A DNA stretch of 64,000 bases. Source: Alteribacter aurantiacus DSM 18675 (GTDB lineage: Bacteria > Bacillota > Bacilli > Bacillales > Salisediminibacteriaceae). The notes beneath the pieces were generated by a model, which saw only the letters and a program-made list of their open reading frames with translations, did no database searches and had not been told where the DNA came from. A program made the position numbers and the translations under genes. The stretch covers positions 1-64,000 of the forward strand of contig NZ_KE386942.1 of NCBI RefSeq assembly GCF_000429705.1. Reading direction: 5' to 3'. Positions 7,734-16,993 of this stretch are shown here, piece after piece (position 1 is the first letter of the stretch; every line of letters starts with the position of its first letter).

Positions 7734-8558
7734 ATGAAAGTTATAAAAATACTTACATTGCTTATTGTCCTTTCGGCGTGTGCTTCCAGTGAAGAGGAAA
7801 CCGCGGTAGATATTGAGGGAGCATTAGTAAGCAGTGAAGGTTCCGGAGTGATGGTATTGTTTGTAGAAGACAATGTGAATGGAACTGGATTTGTCTATCC
7901 TGATACTACGTCGGATGTAAAATCCTATGAAGTGGAGGCTTACCGGGTAGTAGTCGACCGGGAGACGAAGCTGATTTATGAAGAAACTGGGGAAGAGCTC
8001 GCTGCCGATATTAGTCAAATGCCATATTCGCCACTCCATTTTTTCACCTCCTACACCGATCGGATTGCGGTCAACGTAAGAGAGGGTTTTGAAAAAGAAG
8101 TCTCGATCGGTCGAGAAAAATCCGTCTTTCAAGACTCGTCATTTCTCCCCATTTACCATGCAGATGAGATTGTTTTCAAAAAACGCGAGCTCGACGACAT
8201 TATAAAGAGGCACAGCCCTTCTGATTACCAAGTAGACGATTCTCACAAAGTGCTGATGGTTCTGTCCTTTTGGGACGAGGTCTATTCGTACAAGAAAATG
8301 TTTGACACAAGCCCTCTTACGCCTTATCAAACCGAGGGTCAATTCATTGCTCATAGCCAGCATTATAACGATGAAGTAGGCCTGTATGATCACTTTATTG
8401 ACCAATTCCCAATGCACTATGTCATCGATGAAGACGGTCTTGTGTTCGAGACAGGGGAAATGGATGAGGTGATTGCTTACTTGGAGGATGACCTAGGTTT
8501 TGAATATGATGAACACTTCAATCAGATGATAGAAGATGATAACGGGACGGAACAATAA
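7734..8558 (+). CDS. Lipoprotein with thioredoxin-like C-terminus, copy 2
   Basis: A 274-residue acidic lipoprotein with lipobox LSAC (Cys16). It is homologous in layout to the 6275-7051 product: a G.L....SGVMVLF.EDN.NG start, a VEAYRVVVDRETK middle, a LPIYHADEI block, and an end YDHFIDQFPMHYVIDEDGLVFETGEMDEV that resembles the last strands of a thioredoxin fold without a CxxC. It is followed by a perfect 13-bp terminator shared with bcp. Unknown function. Confidence 0.7.
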   Translation: MKVIKILTLLIVLSACASSEEETAVDIEGALVSSEGSGVMVLFVEDNVNGTGFVYPDTTSDVKSYEVEAYRVVVDRETKLIYEETGEELAADISQMPYSPLHFFTSYTDRIAVNVREGFEKEVSIGREKSVFQDSSFLPIYHADEIVFKKRELDDIIKRHSPSDYQVDDSHKVLMVLSFWDEVYSYKKMFDTSPLTPYQTEGQFIAHSQHYNDEVGLYDHFIDQFPMHYVIDEDGLVFETGEMDEVIAYLEDDLGFEYDEHFNQMIEDDNGTEQ

Positions 8559-8559
8559 A

Positions 8560-8597
8560 GCGCCGATGACAAGTTAGATTGTCATCGGCGCTTTTTT
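8560..8597. terminator. Bidirectional terminator between lipoprotein gene and bcp
   Basis: A perfect 13-bp stem (8560-8572 with 8579-8591), a 6-nt loop and six T on the plus strand. It also lies just beyond the bcp stop. Confidence 0.93.
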
Positions 8598-8598
8598 C

Positions 8599-9066
8599 TT
8601 ACTGCTTTTCTTTTAAATATTCCAGGGCCTCTTCCACGTGACCTTTCACGCGGACTTTGCGCCACTCTTTGTCGATGTTTCCTTCTTTATCGATAATGAA
8701 CGTGGAGCGCTCGATACCCATATACTCCTTACCGAAGTTCTTCTTCAGCTTCCAAACACCATAATCTTCAGCGACTTTGTGGTCTTCGTCAGCTAAAAGC
8801 AAGAACGGTAAACCGTGCTTATCGATGAACTTTTCGTGACGCTCAATCGGATCCGGGCTTACGCCTAGAATCACTGCGTCTAATTCTTCAAAGTTTTCTT
8901 TGTTATCACGGAAGTCACATGCTTGCGTGGTACAGCCTGGTGTCATGTCTTTTGGGTAAAAATAAAGAACGACGTTTTTACCTTTATAATTTGATAAACT
9001 CACGTCTTCTCCGTTGTTTGCCTTAAGTGTAAATTCAGGTGCTTTTTGACCAACTTCTACTGTCAT
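8599..9066 (-). CDS. bcp: Thioredoxin-dependent thiol peroxidase (Bcp/PrxQ)
   Basis: A 155-residue peroxiredoxin that reduces H2O2 and organic hydroperoxides with electrons from thioredoxin. It has the PrxQ active site PGCTTQACDFRDN, with peroxidatic Cys45 and resolving Cys50, and the downstream block GKEYMGIERSTFIIDKEG. In B. subtilis the homologue YgaF lies between gsaB and perR. Here the order is kept, with several genes inserted between bcp and both neighbours. A role in peroxide defence next to perR fits, but no PerR box was seen directly upstream. Confidence 0.95.
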   Translation of the reverse strand: MTVEVGQKAPEFTLKANNGEDVSLSNYKGKNVVLYFYPKDMTPGCTTQACDFRDNKENFEELDAVILGVSPDPIERHEKFIDKHGLPFLLLADEDHKVAEDYGVWKLKKNFGKEYMGIERSTFIIDKEGNIDKEWRKVRVKGHVEEALEYLKEKQ

Positions 9067-9128
9067 GTGAAAACACTCCTTCTCGTGTGTAATCTTGTCC
9101 CTTTAAGCATAACCAAGAATTGCCCAAG

Positions 9129-9557
9129 CTACAAACGATTTGGCTTGTTTTCGTTGTAAATAACAGTGGTCACAACAAAAGCTGCCGGAAGTAAATAACC
9201 TATCAACGCTTCAATCATGGCGATCCAGCGACCGATTCCCTGAGGTATAATGTCCCCGTAGCCGACAGTCAGAATCGTCACGGCGCTAAAATACATCACA
9301 TCTTCAATCAAATGAACGAGTGAACCGGACATCCTCCCCGATCCCTCCAACAACACCGGGTATCCTTTAAAGTGGAGACTTAAATACAAACAGCCAAAGC
9401 CAGTGATTACCGTTGCATAAACGAGAAGGAGCACCAAAAAATTCCGTAATGACACGCGCCTCCCTTGAGGCGGTTGATTGCGAATGAGCAATAAAAGACT
9501 CATAGCGATACCTAAGATCGACGTAATTGTCACACACCAAAGCAAAAAGGTTCCCAT
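9129..9557 (-). CDS. Two-TM potassium channel family protein
   Basis: A 142-residue membrane protein with helices at about residues 4-24, 39-61 and 113-133. A pore loop carries the K+ selectivity filter TVGYGD (residues 97-102). There is no cytoplasmic RCK/TrkA-N domain, so it is a minimal ion-channel subunit expected to act as a tetramer. The start at 9557 follows GAGAGGTGAAGG. It lies between bcp and an ABC exporter operon on the same strand. Confidence 0.88.
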   Translation of the reverse strand: MGTFLLWCVTITSILGIAMSLLLLIRNQPPQGRRVSLRNFLVLLLVYATVITGFGCLYLSLHFKGYPVLLEGSGRMSGSLVHLIEDVMYFSAVTILTVGYGDIIPQGIGRWIAMIEALIGYLLPAAFVVTTVIYNENKPNRL

Positions 9558-9702
9558 CCACCTTCACCTCTCTTACTTATATATGAGTCAAGAGAGTGAA
9601 GTAGGACAAGGAACCATTTTGGTTGAACGTTCGTCTTTTAAATTTTACTAAACAAAAGTTTTGCTTCAGACGGATGTTTACACGAGAATAACGTTAATTG
9701 AT

Positions 9703-10488
9703 TTAATTTCCCGCTCCCCGATACCGTTTCACGCCTTCATTCCAAGCAAACACGCTAATAGAGATAAAAATCAGCCCCATCACCGGCGTCAAGAACGCAT
9801 ACATATACCATTCGTCACGACCGAGGAAAAACGCTGCCGGATAGACACCAACAAAAGCGAACGGCAAAATCCACGTCAATACATAACGAATCACTTGATT
9901 GTAGATATCAACCGGATATCGGCCGTAGTTTCCGATGTTGTACATCATCGGCATAATGTCTGTTCTGGAATCCGACCAAAAGCTGATGCTCGCCAAAATG
10001 ATGAAAATCCCTGCATAGATAAGCGATCCGCCAGCTACCATGAGAAGAAACATAAACGGATCGTACCAGCTGATCGTAAGTCCAAGCTGAGACCCGGCAT
10101 AAAACATGATGGCAATTCCCGTAATCACCCCAAACATGGACTCGAGTTCCATCCGTTCAATAATGATTTGAAACAGGCTATGTATCGGTCTCGTGAGTAC
10201 CCGATCCATCTCCCCTTTGACGATGTAGCGGTCATTAAAGTCCCAAATGTTAAAAAATGAACTGAAAATCGCATAAGGTACAAGAAAGAACCCGTATATA
10301 AAGATGATTTCTTCCTGGCTCCAACCACTAAGAAGCGTCGTATGACCGAACACAACGAGAATAAAAATCAAGTTGACCGCCTGAAAGAGAAAGTCGGAGA
10401 ACAACTCAACCACAAGGTCAGAACGGTACTGGAGCCGCGTTTTCATATATTGCGATGCGTATTGAAAAAAGATAGATACGTAAAACAT
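9703..10488 (-). CDS. ABC-2 type transporter permease (second)
   Basis: A 261-residue integral membrane protein with about six helices, of the DUF990/ABC-2 permease type found in pairs with one ATPase. It is the last gene of a three-gene unit (ATPase, permease, permease). The ribosome-binding site GGAGGG precedes the ATG at 10488, and only a few bases separate it from the previous stop. The substrate is unknown; relatives export drugs, peptides or envelope components. Confidence 0.85.
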   Translation of the reverse strand: MFYVSIFFQYASQYMKTRLQYRSDLVVELFSDFLFQAVNLIFILVVFGHTTLLSGWSQEEIIFIYGFFLVPYAIFSSFFNIWDFNDRYIVKGEMDRVLTRPIHSLFQIIIERMELESMFGVITGIAIMFYAGSQLGLTISWYDPFMFLLMVAGGSLIYAGIFIILASISFWSDSRTDIMPMMYNIGNYGRYPVDIYNQVIRYVLTWILPFAFVGVYPAAFFLGRDEWYMYAFLTPVMGLIFISISVFAWNEGVKRYRGAGN

Positions 10489-10494
10489 GGCTCT

Positions 10495-11298
10495 TTACCC
10501 TCCTTGTACGATGAGTCGACGCCTCGCCGACATCCATAGTAATGTAATCGGAACAAACAAAATGACGGACCACATGAGCTGAAGCAACAGTGCCGAATAG
10601 ACTTCTCCCCCGGTGAATCCTTCAGTAAAGATCATCGACGGAATATAGCTAATCGCCTGGAAGGGCAAGAACGTCATGATGTCTTGTGCCCACATTGGAT
10701 AAAATGAAATGGGCAGCAATAATCCCGAAAACAGATCAATCACAACCCGCTTCGCTCGGATAAGTCCCGTATTATATAGTAAAAAGAACGTTAAGATTCC
10801 GGTAATCAAGTTGATTTGTGTGTTCACGATAAAGCTGAACATGAGTGATATAAAGAACAGACCCCAAATGGATAGATCATTTGAAAAGCTGATCGGAAAG
10901 ACAAGCCAGACAATGACCATCCCTGGTACGGAGAAAAAGAGGAGGCGGAACAACCCTTCTCCAAGACCTTGCATCGTCTTCATGCCTAAATAGTTGTAAG
11001 GACGGATCATTTCCACCGCGACTTTTCCCTCTTGAATCTCTTGGGCTATTTCCCGGTCAATATTATTGAAATAAAATGCCCGTGCCATCCAAGCGATCGC
11101 CACATACGTGGTCATTTGCACGATACTCAAGTCTTGAATTGACTCCTGCCCACCATAGATCGCTTGCCACAAAAAGTAGTACGCCCCAATGTTAATGCTG
11201 TAGATTAAAATACCGCTATAGTAATTCGTACGGTACGCAAGCATCATCAAAAAGCGGATCCGGAGCATTTCAAGATACATGCTCATTCGGCTAACCAT
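10495..11298 (-). CDS. ABC-2 type transporter permease (first)
   Basis: A 267-residue membrane protein with about six helices, similar in size and layout to its downstream partner. The motif IDREIAQEIQEGKVAVEMIRPYNYLG is typical of DUF990-like ABC-2 permeases, where the RP..YLG segment follows a cytosolic coupling region. The start overlaps the ATPase stop by 8 bp. A second ATG six residues in (MYLEMLRI after MSRMS) is also possible. The two permeases and the ATPase probably form one exporter. Confidence 0.85.
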   Translation of the reverse strand: MVSRMSMYLEMLRIRFLMMLAYRTNYYSGILIYSINIGAYYFLWQAIYGGQESIQDLSIVQMTTYVAIAWMARAFYFNNIDREIAQEIQEGKVAVEMIRPYNYLGMKTMQGLGEGLFRLLFFSVPGMVIVWLVFPISFSNDLSIWGLFFISLMFSFIVNTQINLITGILTFFLLYNTGLIRAKRVVIDLFSGLLLPISFYPMWAQDIMTFLPFQAISYIPSMIFTEGFTGGEVYSALLLQLMWSVILFVPITLLWMSARRRLIVQGG

Positions 11299-12301
11299 GT
11301 CGCATACCTTCTTCGTAAATGTTTCGAATGATTTCTTCGGTAGACACTTGGTTCAGCTTCACATCACTAATCGAGTAGTGACTCATGACCTTGGCCATAA
11401 GCTTTGAGACCGTATCGTCGTCTCCATCCACCGTCGCTTGCCATCCTCGCATCTTGTCACCGGCTCGCCACTTTACAGGAAAGTCGGCAGTAAGTTCGAT
11501 CAAAGCGTTCTTTTCAACCGGCTTTTGGAATTCAAAATGAACCTGTTTTCCTTCAACCCAGTTTTGCTGAAGCTTGTCTAGTGCCCCGTCGTAAATGATC
11601 TTACCTTCATCCAACAATACGACCCGTTCACAAAGAGCTTCGATGTCACTTAAGTCGTGGGTGGTCAACAGGATCGTTGTTTTGTACTTTCGATTGATTT
11701 CTTTTAAAAATTCGCGAATCTTCATTTTTACAAGGACGTCGAGACCAATCGTCGGCTCGTCCAAAAACAGAAGGGGCGGATTATGAATGAGTGCCGCCGC
11801 TAATTCACAACGCATACGCTGACCGAGACTGAGCTTTCGAACCGGCTTGTCTAAAAGCGGTTCGATCTCCAAGGTGTCGATTACTTCTTTCATATGCGTA
11901 TCGTAATGCTCGTCTGATAGACGATAGACTTTTTTCAACAAACGAAATGATTCTTGAACGGCGATGTCCCACCAAAGTTGCGAGCGCTGACCGAACACGA
12001 CGCCGATCGTTCGCACGAAAGCTTCCCTTTGCTTGTGAGGGTCCATTCCGTTGACGCGAACCTCACCTGCTGTTGGGGTTAAAATGCCCGTAAGCATTTT
12101 AATTGTGGTCGATTTACCGGCACCGTTTTCTCCAATGTAAGCGACCATTTCTCCTTGCTTTACATTTAGCGTTATATCGTCCACCGCATTTAAGATGGTA
12201 TAGTTTCTCGTAAGTAAATCCCGAAAAGCGCCTCCTAGACCTTTTCGACTTGAATAAGATTTAAATTGTTTTTTCAACCCGTGAACTTCAATGACGTTCA
12301 T
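11291..12301 (-). CDS. ABC-2 transporter ATP-binding protein
   Basis: A 336-residue ATPase with Walker A (GENGAGKSTT), ABC signature (LSLGQRMRCELAAALI), Walker B (LLFLDEPTIGLD) and H-loop (TTHDLSD). A C-terminal extension of about 100 residues is typical of the DrrA/NatA group. It energises the two permeases encoded just downstream. The start at 12301 has GAGGAGG. No two-component system lies next to it, so the inducer cannot be guessed. Confidence 0.92.
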   Translation of the reverse strand: MNVIEVHGLKKQFKSYSSRKGLGGAFRDLLTRNYTILNAVDDITLNVKQGEMVAYIGENGAGKSTTIKMLTGILTPTAGEVRVNGMDPHKQREAFVRTIGVVFGQRSQLWWDIAVQESFRLLKKVYRLSDEHYDTHMKEVIDTLEIEPLLDKPVRKLSLGQRMRCELAAALIHNPPLLFLDEPTIGLDVLVKMKIREFLKEINRKYKTTILLTTHDLSDIEALCERVVLLDEGKIIYDGALDKLQQNWVEGKQVHFEFQKPVEKNALIELTADFPVKWRAGDKMRGWQATVDGDDDTVSKLMAKVMSHYSISDVKLNQVSTEEIIRNIYEEGMRHG

Positions 12302-12482
12302 GAGGCTTCCTCCTCTCGTAGCAACCTTACTATTTTAACGAAAGGATCGTGGTCCAGCAAGATAGTTGCTTAAATTAAATAAAGGTAGCATTTGGTTGTA
12401 ACTTCAGCCTCTAACCTCTTTTTAACAATCTCAATTTGGCTCGCATACTCTTCATTCAAATAAAACTACAGCTCTGTAAATG

Positions 12483-12670
12483 AAGCGAAAGGCGACGACT
12501 CCTGCGGGAATAGCAAAAGCATTACTAAATGAGCCTGCTACGGTCTACTTTGACACATACCGCTTCGGAGCATTACTTGAAGAGGAAGAAGCATCTGCCG
12601 AAGACCCCGCAGGCCGCTTTTGCCGAGGAGACTGAGGTGATGCCCGCGGAAAGCGTCCGCCTGAAGCGGA
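12483..12670. repeat. Long palindromic repeat, GC-rich core (copy 1)
   Basis: This gene-free stretch carries ACGACTCCTGCGGG, GAAGACCCCGCAGG, GAGGAGACTGAGG and CCCGCGGAAAGCGTCCG in that order. The same set of blocks recurs at 18952-19091, 47577-47660 and 47793-47873. Between the first two blocks this copy has about 90 bp of unrelated sequence. The rest of the 12302-12754 gap holds only the gsaB promoter. Confidence 0.75.
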
Positions 12671-12714
12671 ATGATATAGATTTTCCTATTTTAATAAACG
12701 ATGTAATTTCACTG

Positions 12715-12723
12715 TGCTACAAT
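12715..12723 (+). promoter_or_regulatory. Extended -10 promoter of gsaB
   Basis: TGCTACAAT is an extended -10 (TGN plus TACAAT) about 30 bp before the gsaB start. The -35 region is poor. Confidence 0.5.
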
Positions 12724-12754
12724 GAAACGGATGCATGTTTGAAGGAGGATTACA

Positions 12755-14041
12755 ATGAAATTTACACAATCAGAACAACATAACACCGTGGCCCAAGAGC
12801 ACATTCTTGGGGGCGTAAATAGTCCATCCCGTTCGTTTAAGGCAGTTGGCGGCGGTTCACCCGTATTCATGGATCGTGCCAAAGGAGCTTACTTTTGGGA
12901 CGTTGACGGAAACAAATACATCGATTATTTGGCTGCCTATGGACCGATCATTACCGGGCACGCCCACCCTCACGTAACAGAAGCGATCAAGAGTGCGGCG
13001 GAAGATGGTGTCCTTTACGGAACGCCAACACGATACGAAAACCAATTCGCAGCTATGTTAAAAGAAGCGATGCCTAGTATGGAAAGAGTACGGTTTGTCA
13101 ACTCCGGAACCGAAGCGGTTATGACAACCATTCGTGTGGCCCGAGCCTACACTGGTCGTGACAAAATCATCAAGTTCGCTGGGTGCTACCACGGCCACTC
13201 GGATTTGGTACTCGTCGCAGCCGGATCAGGTCCTGCCACTCTTGGAAACCCGGACAGCGCAGGGGTTACAAAAGCCATTGCCAAAGAAGTGATTACCGTT
13301 CCATTTAACCACATCGAAAGCTACAAACAAGCACTCGACGCTTGGGGCGATGAAGTAGCCGCTGTTCTTGTGGAACCGATTGTAGGGAACTTCGGGATCG
13401 TCGAACCAGCACCTGGCTTTTTAGAAGCAGTGAACGAACTTACGCACAAAGCCGGCGCTCTTGTGATCTACGATGAAGTCATCACGGCCTTTCGCTTCAT
13501 GTACGGAGGCGCTCAAAACTATTGTGGCGTCGAGCCAGACATGACCGCATTGGGTAAAATTATCGGTGGAGGTCTTCCCATTGGTGCTTACGGCGGACGA
13601 ATAGACATTATGGAAAAAGTCGCTCCATTAGGACCTGCCTACCAAGCAGGAACGATGGCTGGTAACCCAGCATCAATCCGTGCCGGGATTGCGTGTCTTG
13701 AAGTGTTAAAGGAGCCGGGCGTATATGAAAAAATGGACGAGCTTGGTGCCATGCTTGAAGAGGGCATTCGTAAGCACGCCATCACTCACAATATATCAAT
13801 TACACTAAACCGTTTAAAAGGGGCTCTTACAATCTACTTCGGTGTAGACGGGGTTGCCAATTATGATGAGGCAGAAAGCAGTGACGGCGAGATGTTCGCC
13901 CGCTTCTTTAAACTCATGCTCAACCAGGGGGTAAACCTCGCTCCTTCAAAATACGAAGCGTGGTTCCTTACGACCGAGCATACGAAAGAAGATGTGGAAC
14001 AAACACTTGTTGCAGTTGAAAAGGCATTTGCACAATTGTAA
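12755..14041 (+). CDS. gsaB: Glutamate-1-semialdehyde 2,1-aminomutase GsaB
   Basis: A 428-residue PLP enzyme that converts glutamate-1-semialdehyde to 5-aminolevulinate for heme synthesis. The PLP lysine is Lys268 in ALGKIIGGGLPIGAYGG. YDEVITAFR supplies the Asp that contacts the pyridine nitrogen, and NSGTEAVMTTIRVAR and CYHGHSD are family blocks. It is the GsaB type, a second copy beside HemL in bacilli, and lies in the same place as B. subtilis gsaB (between ygaE and ygaF). The start has GGAGGATTACA. Confidence 0.95.
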   Translation: MKFTQSEQHNTVAQEHILGGVNSPSRSFKAVGGGSPVFMDRAKGAYFWDVDGNKYIDYLAAYGPIITGHAHPHVTEAIKSAAEDGVLYGTPTRYENQFAAMLKEAMPSMERVRFVNSGTEAVMTTIRVARAYTGRDKIIKFAGCYHGHSDLVLVAAGSGPATLGNPDSAGVTKAIAKEVITVPFNHIESYKQALDAWGDEVAAVLVEPIVGNFGIVEPAPGFLEAVNELTHKAGALVIYDEVITAFRFMYGGAQNYCGVEPDMTALGKIIGGGLPIGAYGGRIDIMEKVAPLGPAYQAGTMAGNPASIRAGIACLEVLKEPGVYEKMDELGAMLEEGIRKHAITHNISITLNRLKGALTIYFGVDGVANYDEAESSDGEMFARFFKLMLNQGVNLAPSKYEAWFLTTEHTKEDVEQTLVAVEKAFAQL

Positions 14042-14113
14042 CGATAAGTTCTAACTTTTCAAAAGACTAGCTTTGGAACTTAAAGAATAACAAGGTATCT
14101 TTATAGGAAGACG

Positions 14114-14157
14114 AAACGCCTCAAACGCATGTATCTCATGCATTTGAGGCGTTTTTT
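14114..14157. terminator. Bidirectional terminator after gsaB
   Basis: AACGCCTCAAACGCATG pairs with CATGCATTTGAGGCGTT across a 5-nt loop, followed by TTTTTT. It also lies at the 3' end of the convergent oxidase gene. Confidence 0.92.
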
Positions 14158-14161
14158 GTTA

Positions 14162-15448
14162 TCAGCTTTTAAACAGGTTATTCACAGCTACTTTACCAGC
14201 CCGAACGGCTCCTTCCATATAATATGGAAACTCCTCCGCCAGTTCGCTGCTTGCAAAAACCATCCTACCTTTTGGCGTCCGTAAAACCTCAGCGGCATTT
14301 GGAATCGCCCCATAACGGATACCTGCTCCGTAACCACCACCGCAATAGTGATCCTCTACCCAAACACTCTGCTCAACGTCCTTATATGATCGCGCACCTT
14401 TGCCAAACACATTCTCTAGCCAGGAAGTCGCCGTTTCAAGACGCTCCTCTCTCTTCTTTTGCGCAAGGTCAATCGCCGTGTTTGCACCAATAAACATGGT
14501 AAGACAGTACTCTCCTCCTTCTTTGGAAGAGTCGACGACCGTCACTCCTTGAGGTTCTGTAAACACCACGTCGTGTACGCCTTTCCCTTGACCTTTAACT
14601 TCATAGTCATGCCAAAACGGAGAATCGTATACCCATGTGGTTTTAATAATCGAGCCGTCTACATAACTATCTAGCGCCTGGCGATAGTGCTTTTCTAATG
14701 TTGGACTTAAGGTTAATTTGCTTGAAACTGCAGGTGGTACAGCGACGATCACGGAATCCGCCTTGTATGTCTTCTTTGCAGAGACCAATTCATATCCGTT
14801 CGACGTAGAATTTATTCGTTCAATCGGTTCGTTATAAATGAGATGTTCAGCAACACCTCGTTCCATAAACGTAACCAGACCGGCTAATGGGGCATTCAAT
14901 TGATGGGTTAAGTCATCTTGATCCGAGGGAAACCGGAACGTGAGATCAAGTACAGCCTTGGCACTTAGCTTATGAGGGGCAATATTCATCAATTCTGCGT
15001 AAATACTCTTTACGACCTTCATCTCCGTCTCATTGAGAACCATTCGCTCAAACAAATCGGATAGTCTCTCATCTTTCCCATTTAGTTTCTCTTGAATGTC
15101 CTCAAGCTGCTCCTCATGTTGATGAACGGCATCTGATATCCGTTCATAGCTGGGAAAACTGATTTCAACAGCTCCGTCACCGCTGTTTTTTTCGGACAAC
15201 TCAAACCCTGCCTCTCGTGCAAGGTTTACCATTTCCTCCATATCTCTATTAATAAACTGCGCACCTAGCTCAAATGACCGGGACCCATCCGGGCGAACAA
15301 CAGACTGTACTTTCCCACCAGCCCGATCCGACGCTTCAATGATTTTATATTTGAGTCCTTTTTCTTGAAGTACATTCGCAGCCGACAGCCCAGCCAACCC
15401 GGCACCAACTACGATGACATCATATTTGGTTCTGGACACTTTCATCAT
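14162..15448 (-). CDS. Flavin-dependent amine oxidase family protein
   Basis: A 428-residue FAD oxidoreductase of the monoamine oxidase/phytoene desaturase superfamily. The N-terminal dinucleotide motif VGAGLAGLSAANVLQEKG is followed by EASDRAGGKVQS. Near the C-terminus are WVEDHYCGGGYGAG and the second FAD contact RMVFASSELAEEFPYYMEGAVRAG. The substrate is unknown. It is convergent with gsaB and divergent from the ygaE-like gene, and has no counterpart in the B. subtilis block, so it is probably an insertion into that order. Confidence 0.85.
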   Translation of the reverse strand: MMKVSRTKYDVIVVGAGLAGLSAANVLQEKGLKYKIIEASDRAGGKVQSVVRPDGSRSFELGAQFINRDMEEMVNLAREAGFELSEKNSGDGAVEISFPSYERISDAVHQHEEQLEDIQEKLNGKDERLSDLFERMVLNETEMKVVKSIYAELMNIAPHKLSAKAVLDLTFRFPSDQDDLTHQLNAPLAGLVTFMERGVAEHLIYNEPIERINSTSNGYELVSAKKTYKADSVIVAVPPAVSSKLTLSPTLEKHYRQALDSYVDGSIIKTTWVYDSPFWHDYEVKGQGKGVHDVVFTEPQGVTVVDSSKEGGEYCLTMFIGANTAIDLAQKKREERLETATSWLENVFGKGARSYKDVEQSVWVEDHYCGGGYGAGIRYGAIPNAAEVLRTPKGRMVFASSELAEEFPYYMEGAVRAGKVAVNNLFKS

Positions 15449-15672
15449 CCTTTATTAACTATTAACTAAATTATATTACAGGGTATCATACTCCCCCTAG
15501 GACTTAATAACAAGAAGCGTCAGCACTCATCACTTATTGATGTCTTTCTCATGACGTATCAGTTTCATTCCTTACATATTAAATAAAACACAAATACCAT
15601 TGATCCATTACAGTTAAAGGGTGTTGGCGTTTACATTGAAGCTCACGTGGAACACTACAGGTAAAAAGTGAC

Positions 15673-15701
15673 TTGATCGTTTGTAAAATCGGGTGTATAG
15701 T
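15673..15701 (+). promoter_or_regulatory. Promoter of the ygaE-like gene
   Basis: TTGATC (15673-15678), a 17-bp spacer and TATAGT (15696-15701). The rest of the 306-bp gap between the oxidase and this gene shows nothing notable. Confidence 0.7.
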
Positions 15702-15754
15702 ACGTTCGATACCCTTTTATTATGAAGTAAACAAAGAAAGGAACATGTTACATT

Positions 15755-16834
15755 ATGAGGCTAGGAGCCCGTATTTTAAAAACCGGCTTGGCAGTCGTTA
15801 TGGCGTTGTATATCGCCACATGGCTTGGGTTTGATACACCCGTATACGCAGCACTCGCTGCAGTATTTGCCGTTCAGCCATCGGTTTATCGAAGTTTCAT
15901 GACCATTCTTGATCAGCTCCAGGCAAACGTGATCAGCGCCGTACTCGCCGTTGTATTCGTTTTGTCTTTTGGACACGATCCTTTCGTGGTCGGTGTGGTT
16001 GTTGTATTAATAATTGCCATCAATTTAAAGCTCGGCAAGGAATCGATCATTCCTTTAGCCGTCGTTACCGCCATCATTATTATGGAAGCTCCATCAGAGG
16101 ACTTTATTTCATTCGCATCATCACGCTTCCTTTTAATCATGATCGGTGTCGCATCTTCTTTTATTGTGAACTTGATTTTTTTACCTCCAAAACACGAAAA
16201 TCATTTGTTCCATAAAATAACCGCTGCGAACGAACAAATCATTCAGTGGATTCGTCTCATGACTCGTCATGAAGCGGAATACAACACTCTTAAGCAAGAC
16301 TTGAAAAAGCTAAAAGACACGATGATTAAGATGGACAACATTTTTCTTTTATACAAGGATGAGCGAACGTATTTTAAGAAAAATGAATATCCTCGCATGC
16401 GAAAAGTCGTTCTGTTTAGGCAGATGCTCTACTCGACGAAAAAGTGTCTCGATATTTTGCGCAGTCTAAGTAAACACGAGAATAGCATGCAACAGATGCC
16501 TGACGAACTTCAAGATTTATTGCGCGCCCAACTGGACTACCTGACCAATTATCACGAACGTATTATGCTAAAATACATGGGTAAAGTAAGGCCTCACACA
16601 ACGGAGGACCTCTATGAAGAGGTTGATATCGGAAAACGACAACTCACGGATGCCTTTTTTAATCTACATGAAGATAAAAATATCGAACGAAGCGAATGGA
16701 TCCACTTCTTCCCCGTGGTCGCCTTAGTTGTAGAATACAGTGAAGAACTTGAACACTTGGACCGTCTTGTTGATAGCTTCTTCAAGTTTCACAAAGACGA
16801 TAATGAAGTGAACGTGTTGGAACGTAGAGACTAA
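15755..16834 (+). CDS. ygaE: Aromatic acid exporter family membrane protein (YgaE-like)
   Basis: A 359-residue protein with the FUSC/ArAE layout. The N-terminal half holds a cluster of membrane helices (residues about 5-145), with YAALAAVFAVQPSVYRS, a hallmark of this family. A long cytoplasmic alpha-helical C-terminal domain follows. Relatives are proposed to export aromatic carboxylic acids, but the substrate here is unproven. It corresponds in position to B. subtilis ygaE beside gsaB. The ribosome-binding site (AAAGGAA) is rather far from the ATG. Confidence 0.85.
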   Translation: MRLGARILKTGLAVVMALYIATWLGFDTPVYAALAAVFAVQPSVYRSFMTILDQLQANVISAVLAVVFVLSFGHDPFVVGVVVVLIIAINLKLGKESIIPLAVVTAIIIMEAPSEDFISFASSRFLLIMIGVASSFIVNLIFLPPKHENHLFHKITAANEQIIQWIRLMTRHEAEYNTLKQDLKKLKDTMIKMDNIFLLYKDERTYFKKNEYPRMRKVVLFRQMLYSTKKCLDILRSLSKHENSMQQMPDELQDLLRAQLDYLTNYHERIMLKYMGKVRPHTTEDLYEEVDIGKRQLTDAFFNLHEDKNIERSEWIHFFPVVALVVEYSEELEHLDRLVDSFFKFHKDDNEVNVLERRD

Positions 16835-16839
16835 TGATG

Positions 16840-16873
16840 ATACCGAACCCTCTTTTGCGGTTCGGTATTTTTT
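16840..16873 (+). terminator. Intrinsic terminator of the ygaE-like gene
   Basis: ATACCGAACC pairs with GGTTCGGTAT, followed by TTTTT. It is the first of three stacked hairpins between two convergent genes. Confidence 0.92.
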
Positions 16874-16940
16874 CTTTGGTTTATGGTAAATTATACCAAG
16901 AAAGCGACGAGTGGCAGAGATCACGTTAGACATTCAATAA

Positions 16941-16979
16941 AAAAAATACCGGTTGAGTTGGTTGCTCAACCGGCTTTTT
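16941..16979. terminator. Bidirectional terminator hairpin
   Basis: CCGGTTGAG (16949-16957) pairs with CTCAACCGG (16965-16973). There is a T tract on the plus strand and an eight-T tract on the minus strand. Confidence 0.85.
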
Positions 16980-16993
16980 CACGTCTAATTTAA

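Noticed and set aside
7153..7737. 194-codon open frame on the plus strand across the second CxxC gene
   Set aside because: It runs antisense through a gene with a good start and a paralogue; composition is that of a shadow frame.
9661..10260. 199-codon open frame on the plus strand
   Set aside because: It is antisense to a clear ABC-2 permease gene and rich in His/Arg/Asn, the usual look of a shadow frame; no ribosome-binding site.
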